A stretch of 64,000 nt of DNA from DATBGO01 sp050011895 (GTDB lineage: Bacteria > Actinomycetota > Actinomycetes > Streptosporangiales > Streptosporangiaceae): contig JBEKIF010000004.1 in NCBI GenBank assembly GCA_050011895.1, positions 62,001-126,000 on the forward strand, read 5' to 3'. The number at the start of each line of letters is the position of its first letter. The first letter of the stretch is position 1. This document shows positions 1 through 8,377 of this stretch, one piece after another. A program made the position numbers and the translations under genes. Under the pieces are notes generated by a model. The model saw only the letters and a list, made by a program, of their open reading frames with translations. It ran no database searches and was not told the DNA's origin.

Positions 1-967
1 CGCGGTGGCCGCCCTGGCGTCCGGGCTGCTGCCGCGCGACATCATGACCAGGCCCGCGTTCCTGAACGCGGCGGCGGTGGTCATGGCGACGGCAGGCTCG
101 ACCAACGCGGTGCTGCACCTCCTCGCGATCGCGGCCGAGGCCGAGGTGGAACTCACCCTCGACGACTTCGACGGCATCAGCAGGCGCACCCCGCACATCG
201 CGTCGATGCGCCCGGCCGGCCGGTTCGTGATGAGCGAGCTTGACCGGGTCGGCGGGCTGCCGGTGGTGCTGCGCGAACTGCTGGCGGCCGGCCTGGTGGA
301 CGGCGACGCGGTGGCGGTGAACGGGCGCACGCTGGCCGAGAACGTCGCCGACGCCCTGGACCCGGACGGTGACGTGGTGCGGCCGGTCAAGGACCCGATC
401 GGCCACGAGGGCGGGCTCGCCGTACTGCGCGGCAGCCTGGCTCCAGGAGGAGCGGTAGTGAAGATCCCTGGTATCGAGACATTGCGATTCGAGGGCTCGG
501 CCCGGGTGTTCGGCCGCGAGGAAGACTGTTTCGCCGCCGTCACGGCCGGCCGGGTGGCCAAGGGCGACGTGCTGGTGATCCGTTACGAGGGGCCCAAGGG
601 CGGCCCGGGGATGCGCGAGATGCTCGCGGTGACCGCCGCCATCAAGGGGGCCGGGCTCGGCAAGGACGTCGTGCTGATCACCGACGGGCGGTTCTCCGGC
701 GCGACGTTCGGGGCGTGCGTGGCGCATGTCGCGCCCGAGGCGTTCGAGGGCGGCCCGATCGGCCTGGTGGCCGACGGTGATCGCATCGTCCTCGATGTCC
801 CAGGACGACGGCTTGAGCTGCTCGTCGACGACGCGGAGCTGGGCCGCCGCCGGGCAGGCTGGCGGCAGCCGGCGCCGAACTACACCCGCGGCGCCCTCGC
901 CAAGTATGCCGCCCTGGTGTCCGGCGCCGACCGCGGAGCCGTCTGCGAGCCGCCCGGCACCGCCTGA
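1..967 (+). CDS. ilvD: dihydroxy-acid dehydratase, C-terminal part (5' end outside window)
   Basis: This is the last roughly 321 residues of an IlvD/Edd-family Fe-S dehydratase, which turns 2,3-dihydroxy acids into 2-oxo acids in branched-chain amino acid synthesis. The reading frame is open to the left edge, so the GTG at 5 is probably not the true start; full-length IlvD is about 550-620 residues. Recognisable family segments are GSTNAVLHLLAIA near the start, VIRYEGPKGGPGMREML, the LITDGRFSG block and HVAPEA followed by GPIGLVADGD. The [Fe-S] cysteine of the N-terminal half is off the window. Sugar-acid dehydratases (Edd, YagF) share these motifs, so the exact substrate is not certain. The stop at 965-967 is followed by a 480-base gap, so the gene probably ends its transcript here. 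Confidence 0.92.
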   Translation, partial: AVAALASGLLPRDIMTRPAFLNAAAVVMATAGSTNAVLHLLAIAAEAEVELTLDDFDGISRRTPHIASMRPAGRFVMSELDRVGGLPVVLRELLAAGLVDGDAVAVNGRTLAENVADALDPDGDVVRPVKDPIGHEGGLAVLRGSLAPGGAVVKIPGIETLRFEGSARVFGREEDCFAAVTAGRVAKGDVLVIRYEGPKGGPGMREMLAVTAAIKGAGLGKDVVLITDGRFSGATFGACVAHVAPEAFEGGPIGLVADGDRIVLDVPGRRLELLVDDAELGRRRAGWRQPAPNYTRGALAKYAALVSGADRGAVCEPPGTA

Positions 968-1447
968 CCGACGAGCGGCCTCGGCAGCAGCGCCGGGCTC
1001 GTCCGGCTCGGCTGGCGACGTCTGGTGTCCCGGACTTTGGCAGCGGTCCGGGACACGGCAGCGGTCCCGGCCACGGCAGCGGTCCGGCACATGGCAGCGG
1101 TCCCGGACTTTGGCAGCGGTCCCGGACTTTGGCAGCGATGCCGATGACCGGCCGTGCAGCCCGGCCAGAACGCCCGCCACGACCGGAAAAGCTAGGCCTG
1201 TTCATGCCTGGCGTAAATGGTATGGACGATATTGGCCGCGCTCGGCGGACAGCCAGGCCCCGGCCCCGGCCCGGCCGCCCGCGCGGGCCTGCGGTAATGC
1301 CGCTGTACTGGGGCCAGGCGCCGGTGAAATATGTGTTAAATAGCAATTTTCATTCTGTACGGGGGCTTGTGCCTAGGCGCAGGTGTGCGTAATGCTGTCA
1401 CGGCGGTCAGACGCACCAATTACAGGTCAGTAGGAGCACAACAGGGC
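968..1447. other. intergenic gap between ilvD and the Tad operon
   Basis: No convincing gene is visible; the open frames on both strands here are Arg/Pro-rich and look like GC-bias shadows. The gap contains a tandem 18-19 base repeat (1029-1138) and, just before the pilus operon, an AT-rich island at about 1326-1356 that stands out against the roughly 70% G+C background. That island is the best place to look for the promoter of the operon starting at 1448, but I could not pick clear -35 and -10 hexamers. Confidence 0.6.
1029..1138. repeat. tandem repeat, six units of 18-19 bp
   Basis: The core GGCAGCGGTC recurs at 1039, 1057, 1075, 1093, 1112 and (as GGCAGCGATG) 1131. The first four steps are exactly 18 bases and the last two 19, so the array does not keep a reading frame and is not a coding repeat. 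Units alternate a CGGACTTT or a GACAC/CCAC/GCACAT arm between the cores. Function unknown; no similar array was seen elsewhere in the window. Confidence 0.85.
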
Positions 1448-2062
1448 ATGTCTTCGCGTGTCTTGGCGAGTCGCCGGTTAGCGATCAGCCTGTTAGGCCG
1501 CGCAACGCGGCAGGCGCGGCGCGGCTGCGCCGATTTGCTGGCAAGCCTGGCGCTGGTCGCCGCCGTTGCGGGTTGCGCGGGTCAGGCTGCCGCGGGACTG
1601 CCGCCGAAGTCCGGTGCACCGGCTTCCGCGGCCGAGCTGACCGCCCCGCAGCCTGCTGCCCGTGAGCAGGTGCTGGCGGCCTACACCGGTTACTGGCAGG
1701 CGAGCAGCGCCGCGGTCAACGCTGGCAGCGCGGCGTCGGCGCGGACGCTGCTAGCCAGGTACCTGACGGCCGGCGCCATCCCCGTGGCTATCGCCGCGCT
1801 GCGGCCGGACTGGGCAGATCACGCGGTCAGTGCGGGCAGCCCCGTCCTGCACATCCTCAGCATCAAGATCACCGGCAGGCACGCGCTCGTCCATGACTGC
1901 ACCGACCTGAGCCATGCAGGCCTTGCGAACGCGCGAACCGGCCGGGTCTACCCGCGCAGCTTCGGCAGTGCGCACGCCAATTTCTACGCTGACCTGCTGC
2001 GCTCAAGCAGCGGCTGGCTGATCAGCAACCTCGTCCCTGTGATGGCGCCATGCGAGCCCTGA
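1448..2062 (+). CDS. putative lipoprotein at the head of the Tad pilus operon
   Basis: A 204-residue exported protein. The N-terminus has an Arg-rich stretch, a hydrophobic core (about residues 27-40) and a lipobox-like LVAAVAGC, so it is probably a membrane-anchored lipoprotein. The frame stays open to 1367, but the ATG at 1448 is preferred because it places the basic n-region directly before the hydrophobic segment and lies downstream of a GGAG/AGGG stretch. The mature part (about 130 residues after an Ala-rich linker) has the size and look of a small NTF2-like alpha+beta domain, but I recognise no family. Its last 13 bases overlap the next gene, which ties it to the pilus operon; a role in pilus anchoring or assembly is inference only. 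Confidence 0.75.
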   Translation: MSSRVLASRRLAISLLGRATRQARRGCADLLASLALVAAVAGCAGQAAAGLPPKSGAPASAAELTAPQPAAREQVLAAYTGYWQASSAAVNAGSAASARTLLARYLTAGAIPVAIAALRPDWADHAVSAGSPVLHILSIKITGRHALVHDCTDLSHAGLANARTGRVYPRSFGSAHANFYADLLRSSSGWLISNLVPVMAPCEP

Positions 2063-3018
2063 AGAGAGTCAGTTTGGTGACGGCAGCGATGGCGCTGCTG
2101 GTAGCAGCAGGCCCAGGAGCTGCGCCCGGCGCGCAGGCTGCGGCCGCGCGGGCGGTGAGCGGCGCGCGGGCGGCGGGAGCCGTGCGAACGGCGGGAGCCG
2201 TGCGAACGGCGGGCGGGCCAGGGAACGGCTGCTACGCGGCCCGGACGCCAACCGGCTGGAAGATCATCTGCGGCACTGGCGGCGGATCACCGGGCAGCCC
2301 GGGCGTCCCGGGCGGACCCGGCGGACCCGGCGGGCCCGGCTCCCCGGGCTACGCCTTGAGCACTACTTGCACGCTGGAGCCGCCCGGCGCGATGACGCCT
2401 CCGTACCCGGCGCCAGCCGGCCAGCTGTGGATGCTCTCGGTGTGCACGTCCGTCGGGTTGTACGGCACCGCCCCGGAGCCCGGCGGCCTTGTGCTGGTGC
2501 CGGCCGGATCGTCCGCCGCGACGCCGGGCATTTCCCCGCAGCAAGTGCTGCAGATGGCGCGCGCTCAGCTGAATGTGCCCGCGCCCGCCGTGTCAACGGC
2601 TCCGCCGCAGGGTCATGACGGCCTAGTCGGCCTGCCGGAATGGTTCTGGGTCACGAACTGGCACCCGATCCCCGTGGACCTGGCGGTCGGCGCGGTGTGG
2701 GCCAAGATCACCGCGGTTCCGGAGCGGCTGACCTTCTCGCCGGGCGGCGGCCTGCCGACCGTGTCCTGCCGCGGCCCTGGCCGCCCGTACAACCCGAAGC
2801 TGCCTGCCAGCGTCCAGCACTCGGCCTGCTCCTACACCTACCGTCAGTCCGCTGCGCTGCAGCCGGGCGGTGCTTACGCGGCGTCGGTGTCGGTCACCTG
2901 GGCAGCGACATGGATCGAGTCGAATGGAGTCCAGGGAGAAGTGAACCCGCCCCTGCAGGTACACACGTCGTTCGCGCTGCCGGTCGCGGAGGGCCAGGCA
3001 CTGGTGAGTACGCCATGA
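2050..3018 (+). CDS. secreted protein with collagen-like Gly-Pro segment
   Basis: A 322-residue exported protein. Residues 1-30 form a Sec signal peptide ending in an AxA-type site (GAQA). An Ala/Gly/Arg low-complexity stretch follows, then a Gly-X-Y run at about residues 78-98 (repeated GGPGGPG and GSPG units) resembling bacterial collagen-like stalks. The remaining roughly 220 residues contain four Cys that could form disulphides and no domain I recognise. The ATG at 2050 overlaps the previous gene by 13 bases and its stop overlaps the next start (ATGA at 3015), so it is co-translated with the Tad genes. It may be an extracellular component of the pilus machinery; that is inferred from position only. 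Confidence 0.75.
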   Translation: MRALKRVSLVTAAMALLVAAGPGAAPGAQAAAARAVSGARAAGAVRTAGAVRTAGGPGNGCYAARTPTGWKIICGTGGGSPGSPGVPGGPGGPGGPGSPGYALSTTCTLEPPGAMTPPYPAPAGQLWMLSVCTSVGLYGTAPEPGGLVLVPAGSSAATPGISPQQVLQMARAQLNVPAPAVSTAPPQGHDGLVGLPEWFWVTNWHPIPVDLAVGAVWAKITAVPERLTFSPGGGLPTVSCRGPGRPYNPKLPASVQHSACSYTYRQSAALQPGGAYAASVSVTWAATWIESNGVQGEVNPPLQVHTSFALPVAEGQALVSTP

Positions 3019-3734
3019 GCGGCATCGACCCGGGCCCCGGCCTGGGCACCGCTTTTCACCCCGAACTCGGCCCTGTCGGCAATGGCGCGGCGCCGCGTCC
3101 CGGCGCGCTCCGCGGACTGCCGCGGCGCAGGCGGCCGGGGATGATCGCGCTTGCGATAGCGCTGGTCGGAGCCGGGATACTGGCGAGCGCCGCGTTGTAC
3201 CAGCGCGCCGACCACCAGGTGCCAGTGCTCATGATGACCGCCGCGGTGCCGGCCGGCTCGGTGGTCACCGCGGCCGATGTCGGCACCACGACCATTGTCG
3301 CCGGACCCGGCCTGCACGACATCCCGGCACGGCAGCTGAGCCAGGTCACCGGGCTGGTCGCCGCTGTCTCGCTGCGGCCGGGCACGCTGCTGGCACCGGA
3401 CGAGCTGGCCACGTCGCTGCCGCCGGCCAACGGCCAGGTCTTAGTGTCGCTCCCGCTGAAGCCGCAGTCGGTTCCGGCCAGCGGGCTTCAGCCCGGCGAT
3501 CACGTGCTGGTCACCGGCACACCCGGTTACCAGGGACAAAGCGGGTCAACTGGATCCGTGCCCATCCTCACCCAGCCGGTGCCAGGCGTGGTCGAAGCCG
3601 TGGACACCGCGCCTGATCAGGACGGCTTCGACGTGGTGGACCTGCTGGTCGCGTCCGGGTCAGGAGACCTGCTAGCCAAGCAGGACTCAACCGGCCAGAT
3701 CGAGCTGATCGTGACCAGCCGGAGCTCCAGGTGA
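3015..3734 (+). CDS. CpaB/RcpC-like SAF-domain protein of Flp pilus assembly
   Basis: A 239-residue protein. After a Pro/Arg-rich cytoplasmic start there is one membrane segment at about residues 43-63 (GMIALAIALVGAGILASAAL). An SAF domain follows, with the typical AAVPAGSVVTAADV start and VSLRPGTLLAPDEL, then a CpaB-like C-terminal region (VLVSLPL, GLQPGDHVLV). CpaB/RcpC proteins sit at the membrane in Tad/Flp pilus systems. The ATG at 3015 makes a 4-base overlap with the preceding stop, which fixes the start; an open frame continues upstream to 2640 but translates as out-of-frame Arg/Pro-rich sequence. The stop overlaps the GTG of the next gene. Confidence 0.85.
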   Translation: MSGIDPGPGLGTAFHPELGPVGNGAAPRPGALRGLPRRRRPGMIALAIALVGAGILASAALYQRADHQVPVLMMTAAVPAGSVVTAADVGTTTIVAGPGLHDIPARQLSQVTGLVAAVSLRPGTLLAPDELATSLPPANGQVLVSLPLKPQSVPASGLQPGDHVLVTGTPGYQGQSGSTGSVPILTQPVPGVVEAVDTAPDQDGFDVVDLLVASGSGDLLAKQDSTGQIELIVTSRSSR

Positions 3735-4534
3735 GCCTCTACGCTCTGGTGTCCGCGGGCGGCTCGCCAGGCGTCACTACCTCGGCGCTGGCGCTCACGC
3801 TCGGCTGGCCGTCCCAGGTCATCCTCGCCGAATGCGACCCGAGCGGCGGTGACATCCTGGCCGGGCTGTTCGCCGGGCACCTGCCGGCGACCAAGGGTCT
3901 GGCGCCGCTCGCGCTGGCGGCCGGCCAGAGCCCTGATGCGGCCACCGTGGCGCTGTGGCACCAGCTGATCGAGCTGGACGAAGAGCGCGGCAGGCTGCTG
4001 CTGGCTGGTGTCTCCGACCCCAGGCAGGGCGCGGGGCTGGCGGCCGCATGGCCGGTCCTGGCGACCGCGCTGGCCGCGCTGCCCGCGGATGTCATCGCTG
4101 ACTGCGGTCGCCTCGACGCCATTGCGCCCCCCTACGTCCTCACCGTCGCGGCTGTCGCGGTCCTGGTCATGCGGCCGTCGCTGCGCCAGGTGAGCCGGGC
4201 CAGGGCGCGGGTCGAGATGCTCTCCCAGATCATGGGCGGCCCGGATCGGGTGACGCTGCTGCTGGTAGGGGAGGGCACCCACTCGGCGCGGGAGATCGGG
4301 AACGCGCTTGGCGTAGCGATAGCCGGATCCCTCCCGCAGGACAGGAAGACCGCAGCGGTGCTGTCGGACGGCGCAGGGGGCCGCCGCGGGCTGTCGGCCC
4401 GGCCGCTCATCCGGACCGCGGGCGGGGTCGGCCGCAGCCTGCGCGCCACCGTCGCCGCAGCGGGCGGGCAGCTGGGACAACCCGGGCACAAGCAAGCAGT
4501 AGCCCAGGCGCGGGAAGCCAACGCGGCGCCATGA
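3731..4534 (+). CDS. TadZ/CpaE-like MinD-type ATPase
   Basis: A 267-residue P-loop protein. The N-terminal VSAGGSPGVTTSALAL is a deviant Walker A loop lacking the usual GKT lysine, and AECDPSGGDILAG corresponds to the MinD/ParA A' region. CpaE/TadZ proteins place the Flp pilus apparatus at the pole or on the membrane. The missing second lysine suggests weak or absent ATP hydrolysis, as in several atypical TadZ proteins. There is no obvious N-terminal receiver domain, so it is shorter than CpaE. The GTG start at 3731 overlaps the SAF-protein stop by 4 bases and its own stop overlaps the ATG of cpaF. Confidence 0.82.
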   Translation: MSLYALVSAGGSPGVTTSALALTLGWPSQVILAECDPSGGDILAGLFAGHLPATKGLAPLALAAGQSPDAATVALWHQLIELDEERGRLLLAGVSDPRQGAGLAAAWPVLATALAALPADVIADCGRLDAIAPPYVLTVAAVAVLVMRPSLRQVSRARARVEMLSQIMGGPDRVTLLLVGEGTHSAREIGNALGVAIAGSLPQDRKTAAVLSDGAGGRRGLSARPLIRTAGGVGRSLRATVAAAGGQLGQPGHKQAVAQAREANAAP

Positions 4535-5982
4535 CAGAGCTCCAGTGGCCACCGGCGGCCTTCCTGCGGGGCCAGGCACCCACCGGGCCTGGGCCAGGAC
4601 AGGCAGGCCCAGGGCAGGCAGGCCCAGGGCAGGCAGCGCCAGCGGGGCAGGCAGCGCCAGCGGGGCAGTCGGCCGCCGGGCCCGGCGAGGCATGGCTGCG
4701 TAGTGCCGTCACGGACATCCTTGACGTGATCGCCGGCCGGCTCGATGACGGCGCCCGGCCCGAAGAGGTACTGCCGCTGATCCGCGAGGCGGTCCGAGCC
4801 TGGGCGGAGCGGCAGGCCAGGGCGGGTGCGCTCATTCCGGCACCAGCCGACCGGGATGCGCTGGCCCAGGCCATCTACGACCAGCGTTACGGGCTGGGCC
4901 CGCTGGCCGGCTACCTGCGGGATCCGCAGGTCGAGAACGTGGACGTCAATGGCTGTGACCAGGTGTGGGTCACGTACTCCACCGGCGAGCGGGTCGCCGG
5001 GTCGCCGGTCGCCGCCAGCGATGAGGCACTGACCGCAATGATCCGCAACTGGGCGGTACGCGGCGGCCAGACAGCGCGGGACTTCTCGGCTGCCGCGCCG
5101 CTAGTCAGCGTCGCGCTGGCGGATGGCACCAGGCTGACCGCCACGATGTCGGTCACGCCGCGGCCGTGCCTGTCGCTGCGCAGGCACGGCCAGCGGGACG
5201 TGAACCTGGCCAAGCTGATCCGGCTCGGCACGATCGACCCGACGGTGGCCAGGTTCCTCGCCGCCGGGGTCCGGAGCCGCTGCAACATCATCGTCACCGG
5301 CGCTGTGAACGCCGGGAAAACCACCCTGCTCCGGGCCCTGGCCAGCGAGATCCCGCCGGTCGAGCGGGTCGCCACCCTGGAGAGCGAGTATGAGCTCTTC
5401 CTGCACGGCAGGGAGCAGCACCCTGATGTGATCGCGTTCGAGGCGCGGGAGGCGAACTCCGAGGGCGCTGGCGGCATCTCGCTGCATGACCTGATCGCGC
5501 ACGCGCTACGGCACAACCCGCAGCGCATCCTGGTCGGCGAGGTACGGCGCAGCGAGATCATGCCGATGCTGGAGGCGATGAACTCCGGTCAGGAAGGCTC
5601 GATGTGCACGCTGCACGCGAACTCCCCGGCCGAGGTGTTCGACCGCATCCTGATCCTCGGGCTCCGCGGCGGCCTGGCGCTCGGCGAGCGAGCCATTCAC
5701 ATTCTGGTCGGCATGGCCATCGACCTGGTGGTGCACGTGCGGAAACGGCACGACGGGCAGCGGACGGTCCGCTACGTCTCGGAGATCCTCGAGGTCATGC
5801 CGCCTGGCGACACCGAGCGCCCGGCCATCAACCGGCTCTTCCTCCCCGACGGCCCGGGCGGCCGGGCGGTTGCGGCGCACACTCCCTCGCCGGCGCTGCT
5901 GGCCAAGCTGGTGCCCGGCGGCTTCGACCCGGGGCTTCTCGACCAGCACCGCGCGATGGCCAGGGCGGGAGGCTGGCGATGA
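4531..5982 (+). CDS. cpaF: CpaF/TadA-type secretion ATPase
   Basis: A 483-residue VirB11/CpaF-family ATPase that powers Flp pilus assembly from the cytoplasmic face. The Walker A loop is GAVNAGKTTLLRALASEI (about residues 256-273), the Walker B-like RILVGEVRRSE follows, and the His-box region lies around GSMCTLHANSP. The N-terminal 50 residues are a low-complexity run of GQAGP/GQAAPA repeats encoded by direct DNA repeats at about 4588-4670, not part of the conserved family. The start ATG overlaps the TadZ-like stop and the stop overlaps the tadB ATG, so translation is coupled. Confidence 0.93.
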   Translation: MTELQWPPAAFLRGQAPTGPGPGQAGPGQAGPGQAAPAGQAAPAGQSAAGPGEAWLRSAVTDILDVIAGRLDDGARPEEVLPLIREAVRAWAERQARAGALIPAPADRDALAQAIYDQRYGLGPLAGYLRDPQVENVDVNGCDQVWVTYSTGERVAGSPVAASDEALTAMIRNWAVRGGQTARDFSAAAPLVSVALADGTRLTATMSVTPRPCLSLRRHGQRDVNLAKLIRLGTIDPTVARFLAAGVRSRCNIIVTGAVNAGKTTLLRALASEIPPVERVATLESEYELFLHGREQHPDVIAFEAREANSEGAGGISLHDLIAHALRHNPQRILVGEVRRSEIMPMLEAMNSGQEGSMCTLHANSPAEVFDRILILGLRGGLALGERAIHILVGMAIDLVVHVRKRHDGQRTVRYVSEILEVMPPGDTERPAINRLFLPDGPGGRAVAAHTPSPALLAKLVPGGFDPGLLDQHRAMARAGGWR

Positions 5983-6866
5983 TGCTGCTCGCCGCGCTGG
6001 CAGGCGCCGCCATAGTCGGCGGCTTCGTGCTCTTCGTTGCCGAGATCTTCCGGCGGGCGCCGGCGCGGGGCAAGCCGCCCGGGAGGCGGTTGTTCAGCGG
6101 CTCACTTTCGTCAGGGCAGGGGAGGCGGATCCTGATCGCGCTGGCGGCCGGGCTGGCCGTCCTGGCGCTGACCAGGTGGCCAGTGGCCGCGGTGGCCGTT
6201 GGCGCGGGAGTCATCTTCCTGCCACGGCTGACGCTGACCGGCAGCCAGCGGCAGCGCACCGCGAGGCTGGAGGGCCTGGAGCAGTGGATCAGGCGGCTCG
6301 CCGACTTGCTCACCGCGAGCAAGGGCCTGGAAGAGGCCATCGAGACGAGTGCCCGCTCGGCACCGGCCGCGATAGCGGAGCCGGTGACCGCCCTGGCCCG
6401 CAGGCTATCGGCGCGCACCGGGCCCGAGACAGCCCTGCGTGCGTTCGCCGCCGACATCGACGACCCGGCCGGTGACCGGATTGCCGCCGCCCTGATCATC
6501 GCCACAGGCCGGCGCGGCGGGGCGGTCCGCGAAGTGCTGAACGCGCTGGCGACGCTGCTGGCCAGGGACGTGGCCGCACGCCGCGAGATCGAGGCCGAGC
6601 GTGCCCAGCATCTGACCACCGTCAGGTGGATCACCCTCTTCGTCGCCGGGTTCACCCTCTTCGCGATGCTGAACAGGAGTTACGCGGCGCCCTATGGCAC
6701 GTTCCTGGGCGAGCTCGTGCTCGGGCTGGTGGCGGGTTTGTATGCGGCGGGGCTGGCCTGGCTGCATCACCTTGGCTCCATCCCGGCCCCCGGCCGGTTC
6801 CTGAACCAGCCCGAACGGCAGCAGCCTGCCAGTGCAGACCTGGCGGCCCGGGGCAGGTCACGATGA
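5979..6866 (+). CDS. tadB: TadB-like Flp pilus inner-membrane platform protein
   Basis: A 295-residue membrane protein with a T2SF (GspF-like) domain. Membrane segments are seen at about residues 3-25, 47-83 (two close segments) and two near the C-terminus. The cytoplasmic T2SF core includes the RRLADLLTASKGLEEAIETS helix and the later GRRGGAVREVLNALA. The ATG at 5979 (ATGATGA junction) overlaps the cpaF stop; the frame is open to 5604 but that part is an out-of-frame reading of cpaF. It pairs with the next gene to form the TadB/TadC platform on which CpaF acts. Confidence 0.88.
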   Translation: MMLLAALAGAAIVGGFVLFVAEIFRRAPARGKPPGRRLFSGSLSSGQGRRILIALAAGLAVLALTRWPVAAVAVGAGVIFLPRLTLTGSQRQRTARLEGLEQWIRRLADLLTASKGLEEAIETSARSAPAAIAEPVTALARRLSARTGPETALRAFAADIDDPAGDRIAAALIIATGRRGGAVREVLNALATLLARDVAARREIEAERAQHLTTVRWITLFVAGFTLFAMLNRSYAAPYGTFLGELVLGLVAGLYAAGLAWLHHLGSIPAPGRFLNQPERQQPASADLAARGRSR

Positions 6867-7735
6867 ACCTGTGGGTCATTGCCGCAGGCCTGCTGGCCGG
6901 CCTTGGGATCTTCCTAGTGGTCAGGGAGATCGTGCCGGCAGGCGCGCAGCTTGATGCCGCGCTCGGCCGGATGGACTCGGCGGCCGGCGTGGCGGATCAG
7001 GGAACCACGGCGTCCAGCAGGCTAGTGCACCGGATGGCCGCGGAACTGCAGTGGCTGCCAGTACCATCGGCCGACCTCGCCCTGCTCGGGCAGGGTCGCG
7101 AGAGCTGGATCGCCAGCAAAGTGACCTGCGGGCTCCTCGGGCTCGCCTGTCCCGCGGTAATCGGGAGCCTGGCGGCGCTGGCGGGTTCGGCCCCGGCCCC
7201 GGCGGTTCCAGTCGTTGCCTCACTGGCCTGCGGTACGGCGCTGTTCTTCGCCCCTGACCTGGTCACCAGGGTCAATGCGGCAGAGAAGCGGGCCGATTTC
7301 CGGCACGCGCTCACCAGCTACCTGGACCTGGTCTCGCTGGAGCGCGGCGCGGGCGCCGGGCCAACCGAGGCGCTGGAGGCAGCGGCCGAGATCGGCGGCG
7401 GCTGGGCGTTCGAGCGGATCGGGGCCGCGCTGGATCAGGCCAGACGGTCCGGCTCGGCACCGTGGACAGCCCTGGCCAGGCTGGCCAGGGAGACCGGGAT
7501 CGCCGAGCTGTCGGATATAGCCGACATCGCCGAGGTAGCCGGTCAGGAAGGCGCGCGAATCTTGGACACGCTGGCCGCTCGCGCCGCCTCGATGCGAGCA
7601 CAGGCACTCGCTGCCGACCGGGCCAAGGCCGGCTCACGCAGCACCACGATGGTGGTGCCGATCTCCCTGCTGGCGGCGGGCTTCCTGCTGCTGCTGGTAT
7701 TCCCGATCTTCTACGGCACGTTTGGCGCGGGATAG
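6863..7735 (+). CDS. tadC: TadC-like Flp pilus inner-membrane platform protein
   Basis: A 290-residue T2SF-domain membrane protein. Hydrophobic segments lie at residues 1-24, about 90-130 (a pair) and 268-288. The soluble core has the typical HALTSYLDLVSLERGAGAG stretch and the EVAGQEGARILDTL helix of TadC-type proteins. The ATG at 6863 overlaps the tadB stop by 4 bases. After the stop at 7735 there is a 32-base gap with its own strong ribosome site, where the operon changes from platform genes to pilin-like genes. Confidence 0.88.
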   Translation: MNLWVIAAGLLAGLGIFLVVREIVPAGAQLDAALGRMDSAAGVADQGTTASSRLVHRMAAELQWLPVPSADLALLGQGRESWIASKVTCGLLGLACPAVIGSLAALAGSAPAPAVPVVASLACGTALFFAPDLVTRVNAAEKRADFRHALTSYLDLVSLERGAGAGPTEALEAAAEIGGGWAFERIGAALDQARRSGSAPWTALARLARETGIAELSDIADIAEVAGQEGARILDTLAARAASMRAQALAADRAKAGSRSTTMVVPISLLAAGFLLLLVFPIFYGTFGAG

Positions 7736-7767
7736 CCCCGCCCGGCCAACAATTGGAGGCCTTCACC

Positions 7768-7968
7768 ATGAACCCCATGTGGCTCGCGTTTAGCTACCTA
7801 ATCGACCGGGCCCGCGCTCGCGCCCGCGCGGCGATGGCGGGAAATCCTGAGTCCGGCGCGCTCAGCCTGGAGTGGGTTGTCATCGCGGTGCTCGTCGCAG
7901 GCGCGGCGACTGCTGCCAGCCTCCTGATCAGGAGTGCGATCGCCTCAGAAGCGGGAAGCCTGCCCTGA
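7768..7968 (+). CDS. Flp-type major pilin candidate
   Basis: A 66-residue prepilin-like protein. It has a basic N-terminal leader of about 30 residues and the class III cleavage pattern G|ALSLE, with Glu at position +5 after the predicted cut. A hydrophobic helix follows (VVIAVLVAGAATAASLLI), then only a short tail. This is the layout of Flp pilins, which are processed by a TadV/CpaA-type prepilin peptidase. The ATG at 7768 has a good ribosome site (GGAGG at about 7755-7759), the strongest in the operon so far, as expected for a highly made subunit. No prepilin peptidase gene is present in the window. Confidence 0.82.
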   Translation: MNPMWLAFSYLIDRARARARAAMAGNPESGALSLEWVVIAVLVAGAATAASLLIRSAIASEAGSLP

Positions 7969-8360
7969 CCACGCGTCGAGGCAGATGCCGCGGAGACGCC
8001 GGGGCACTGTCCCTGGCCTACATCATCGTGTTTCCCGCGTTCCTGCTGGCGATCATGATGATGATTCAGGCGTCGTTCTGGTACCTGGCGAGGCAGACGG
8101 CGCTCGCGGCGGCCCGGCAGGGCGTGGACGCGGCCAGGGCGCAGAACGCGCCGCTCAGCGCTGGCCCGAGAGCCGCGGTGGCGTTCGCGCAAAGTGCCGG
8201 CGCGCGGTACCTGCTCGGGCCGTCCGCTACTGACCTGGGCAGCACCGCACAGACCGTCCAGATTCAGGTCACCGGCCACGTGGTGTCGTTCATCCCCGGG
8301 GTGGACTGGCAAATCAGCCAGGTGGCTCAGGCGCCGGTCGAGCAGTTCACTACGCCATAG
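7965..8360 (+). CDS. TadE-like pseudopilin (probable CTG start)
   Basis: A TadE/G-like protein of about 131 residues. A short basic leader (LTTRRGRCRGDAG) is followed by a hydrophobic segment (ALSLAYIIVFPAFLLAIM) and a soluble C-terminal part. Unlike the pilin before it, it lacks Glu at +5. The only ATG/GTG in frame upstream is the GTG at 7872, which would give a 31-residue nonsense leader read out of frame from the pilin gene. A CTG at 7965 forms a CTGA overlap with the pilin stop, just like the ATGA/GTGA junctions elsewhere in this operon, and gives a normal TadE N-terminus. I therefore favour CTG, with modest certainty; the stop is firm. Confidence 0.7.
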   Translation: MTTRRGRCRGDAGALSLAYIIVFPAFLLAIMMMIQASFWYLARQTALAAARQGVDAARAQNAPLSAGPRAAVAFAQSAGARYLLGPSATDLGSTAQTVQIQVTGHVVSFIPGVDWQISQVAQAPVEQFTTP

Positions 8361-8377
8361 ACAGGAGGTGCCGGCCG

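Noticed and set aside
1029..1138. CRISPR-like short regular repeat
   Set aside because: Spacing of 18-19 bases leaves no room for spacers and there are no cas genes.
678..1346. Minus-strand 222-codon frame over the end of ilvD and the gap
   Set aside because: Extreme Arg/Pro/Gly composition and antisense to ilvD; typical high-GC shadow.
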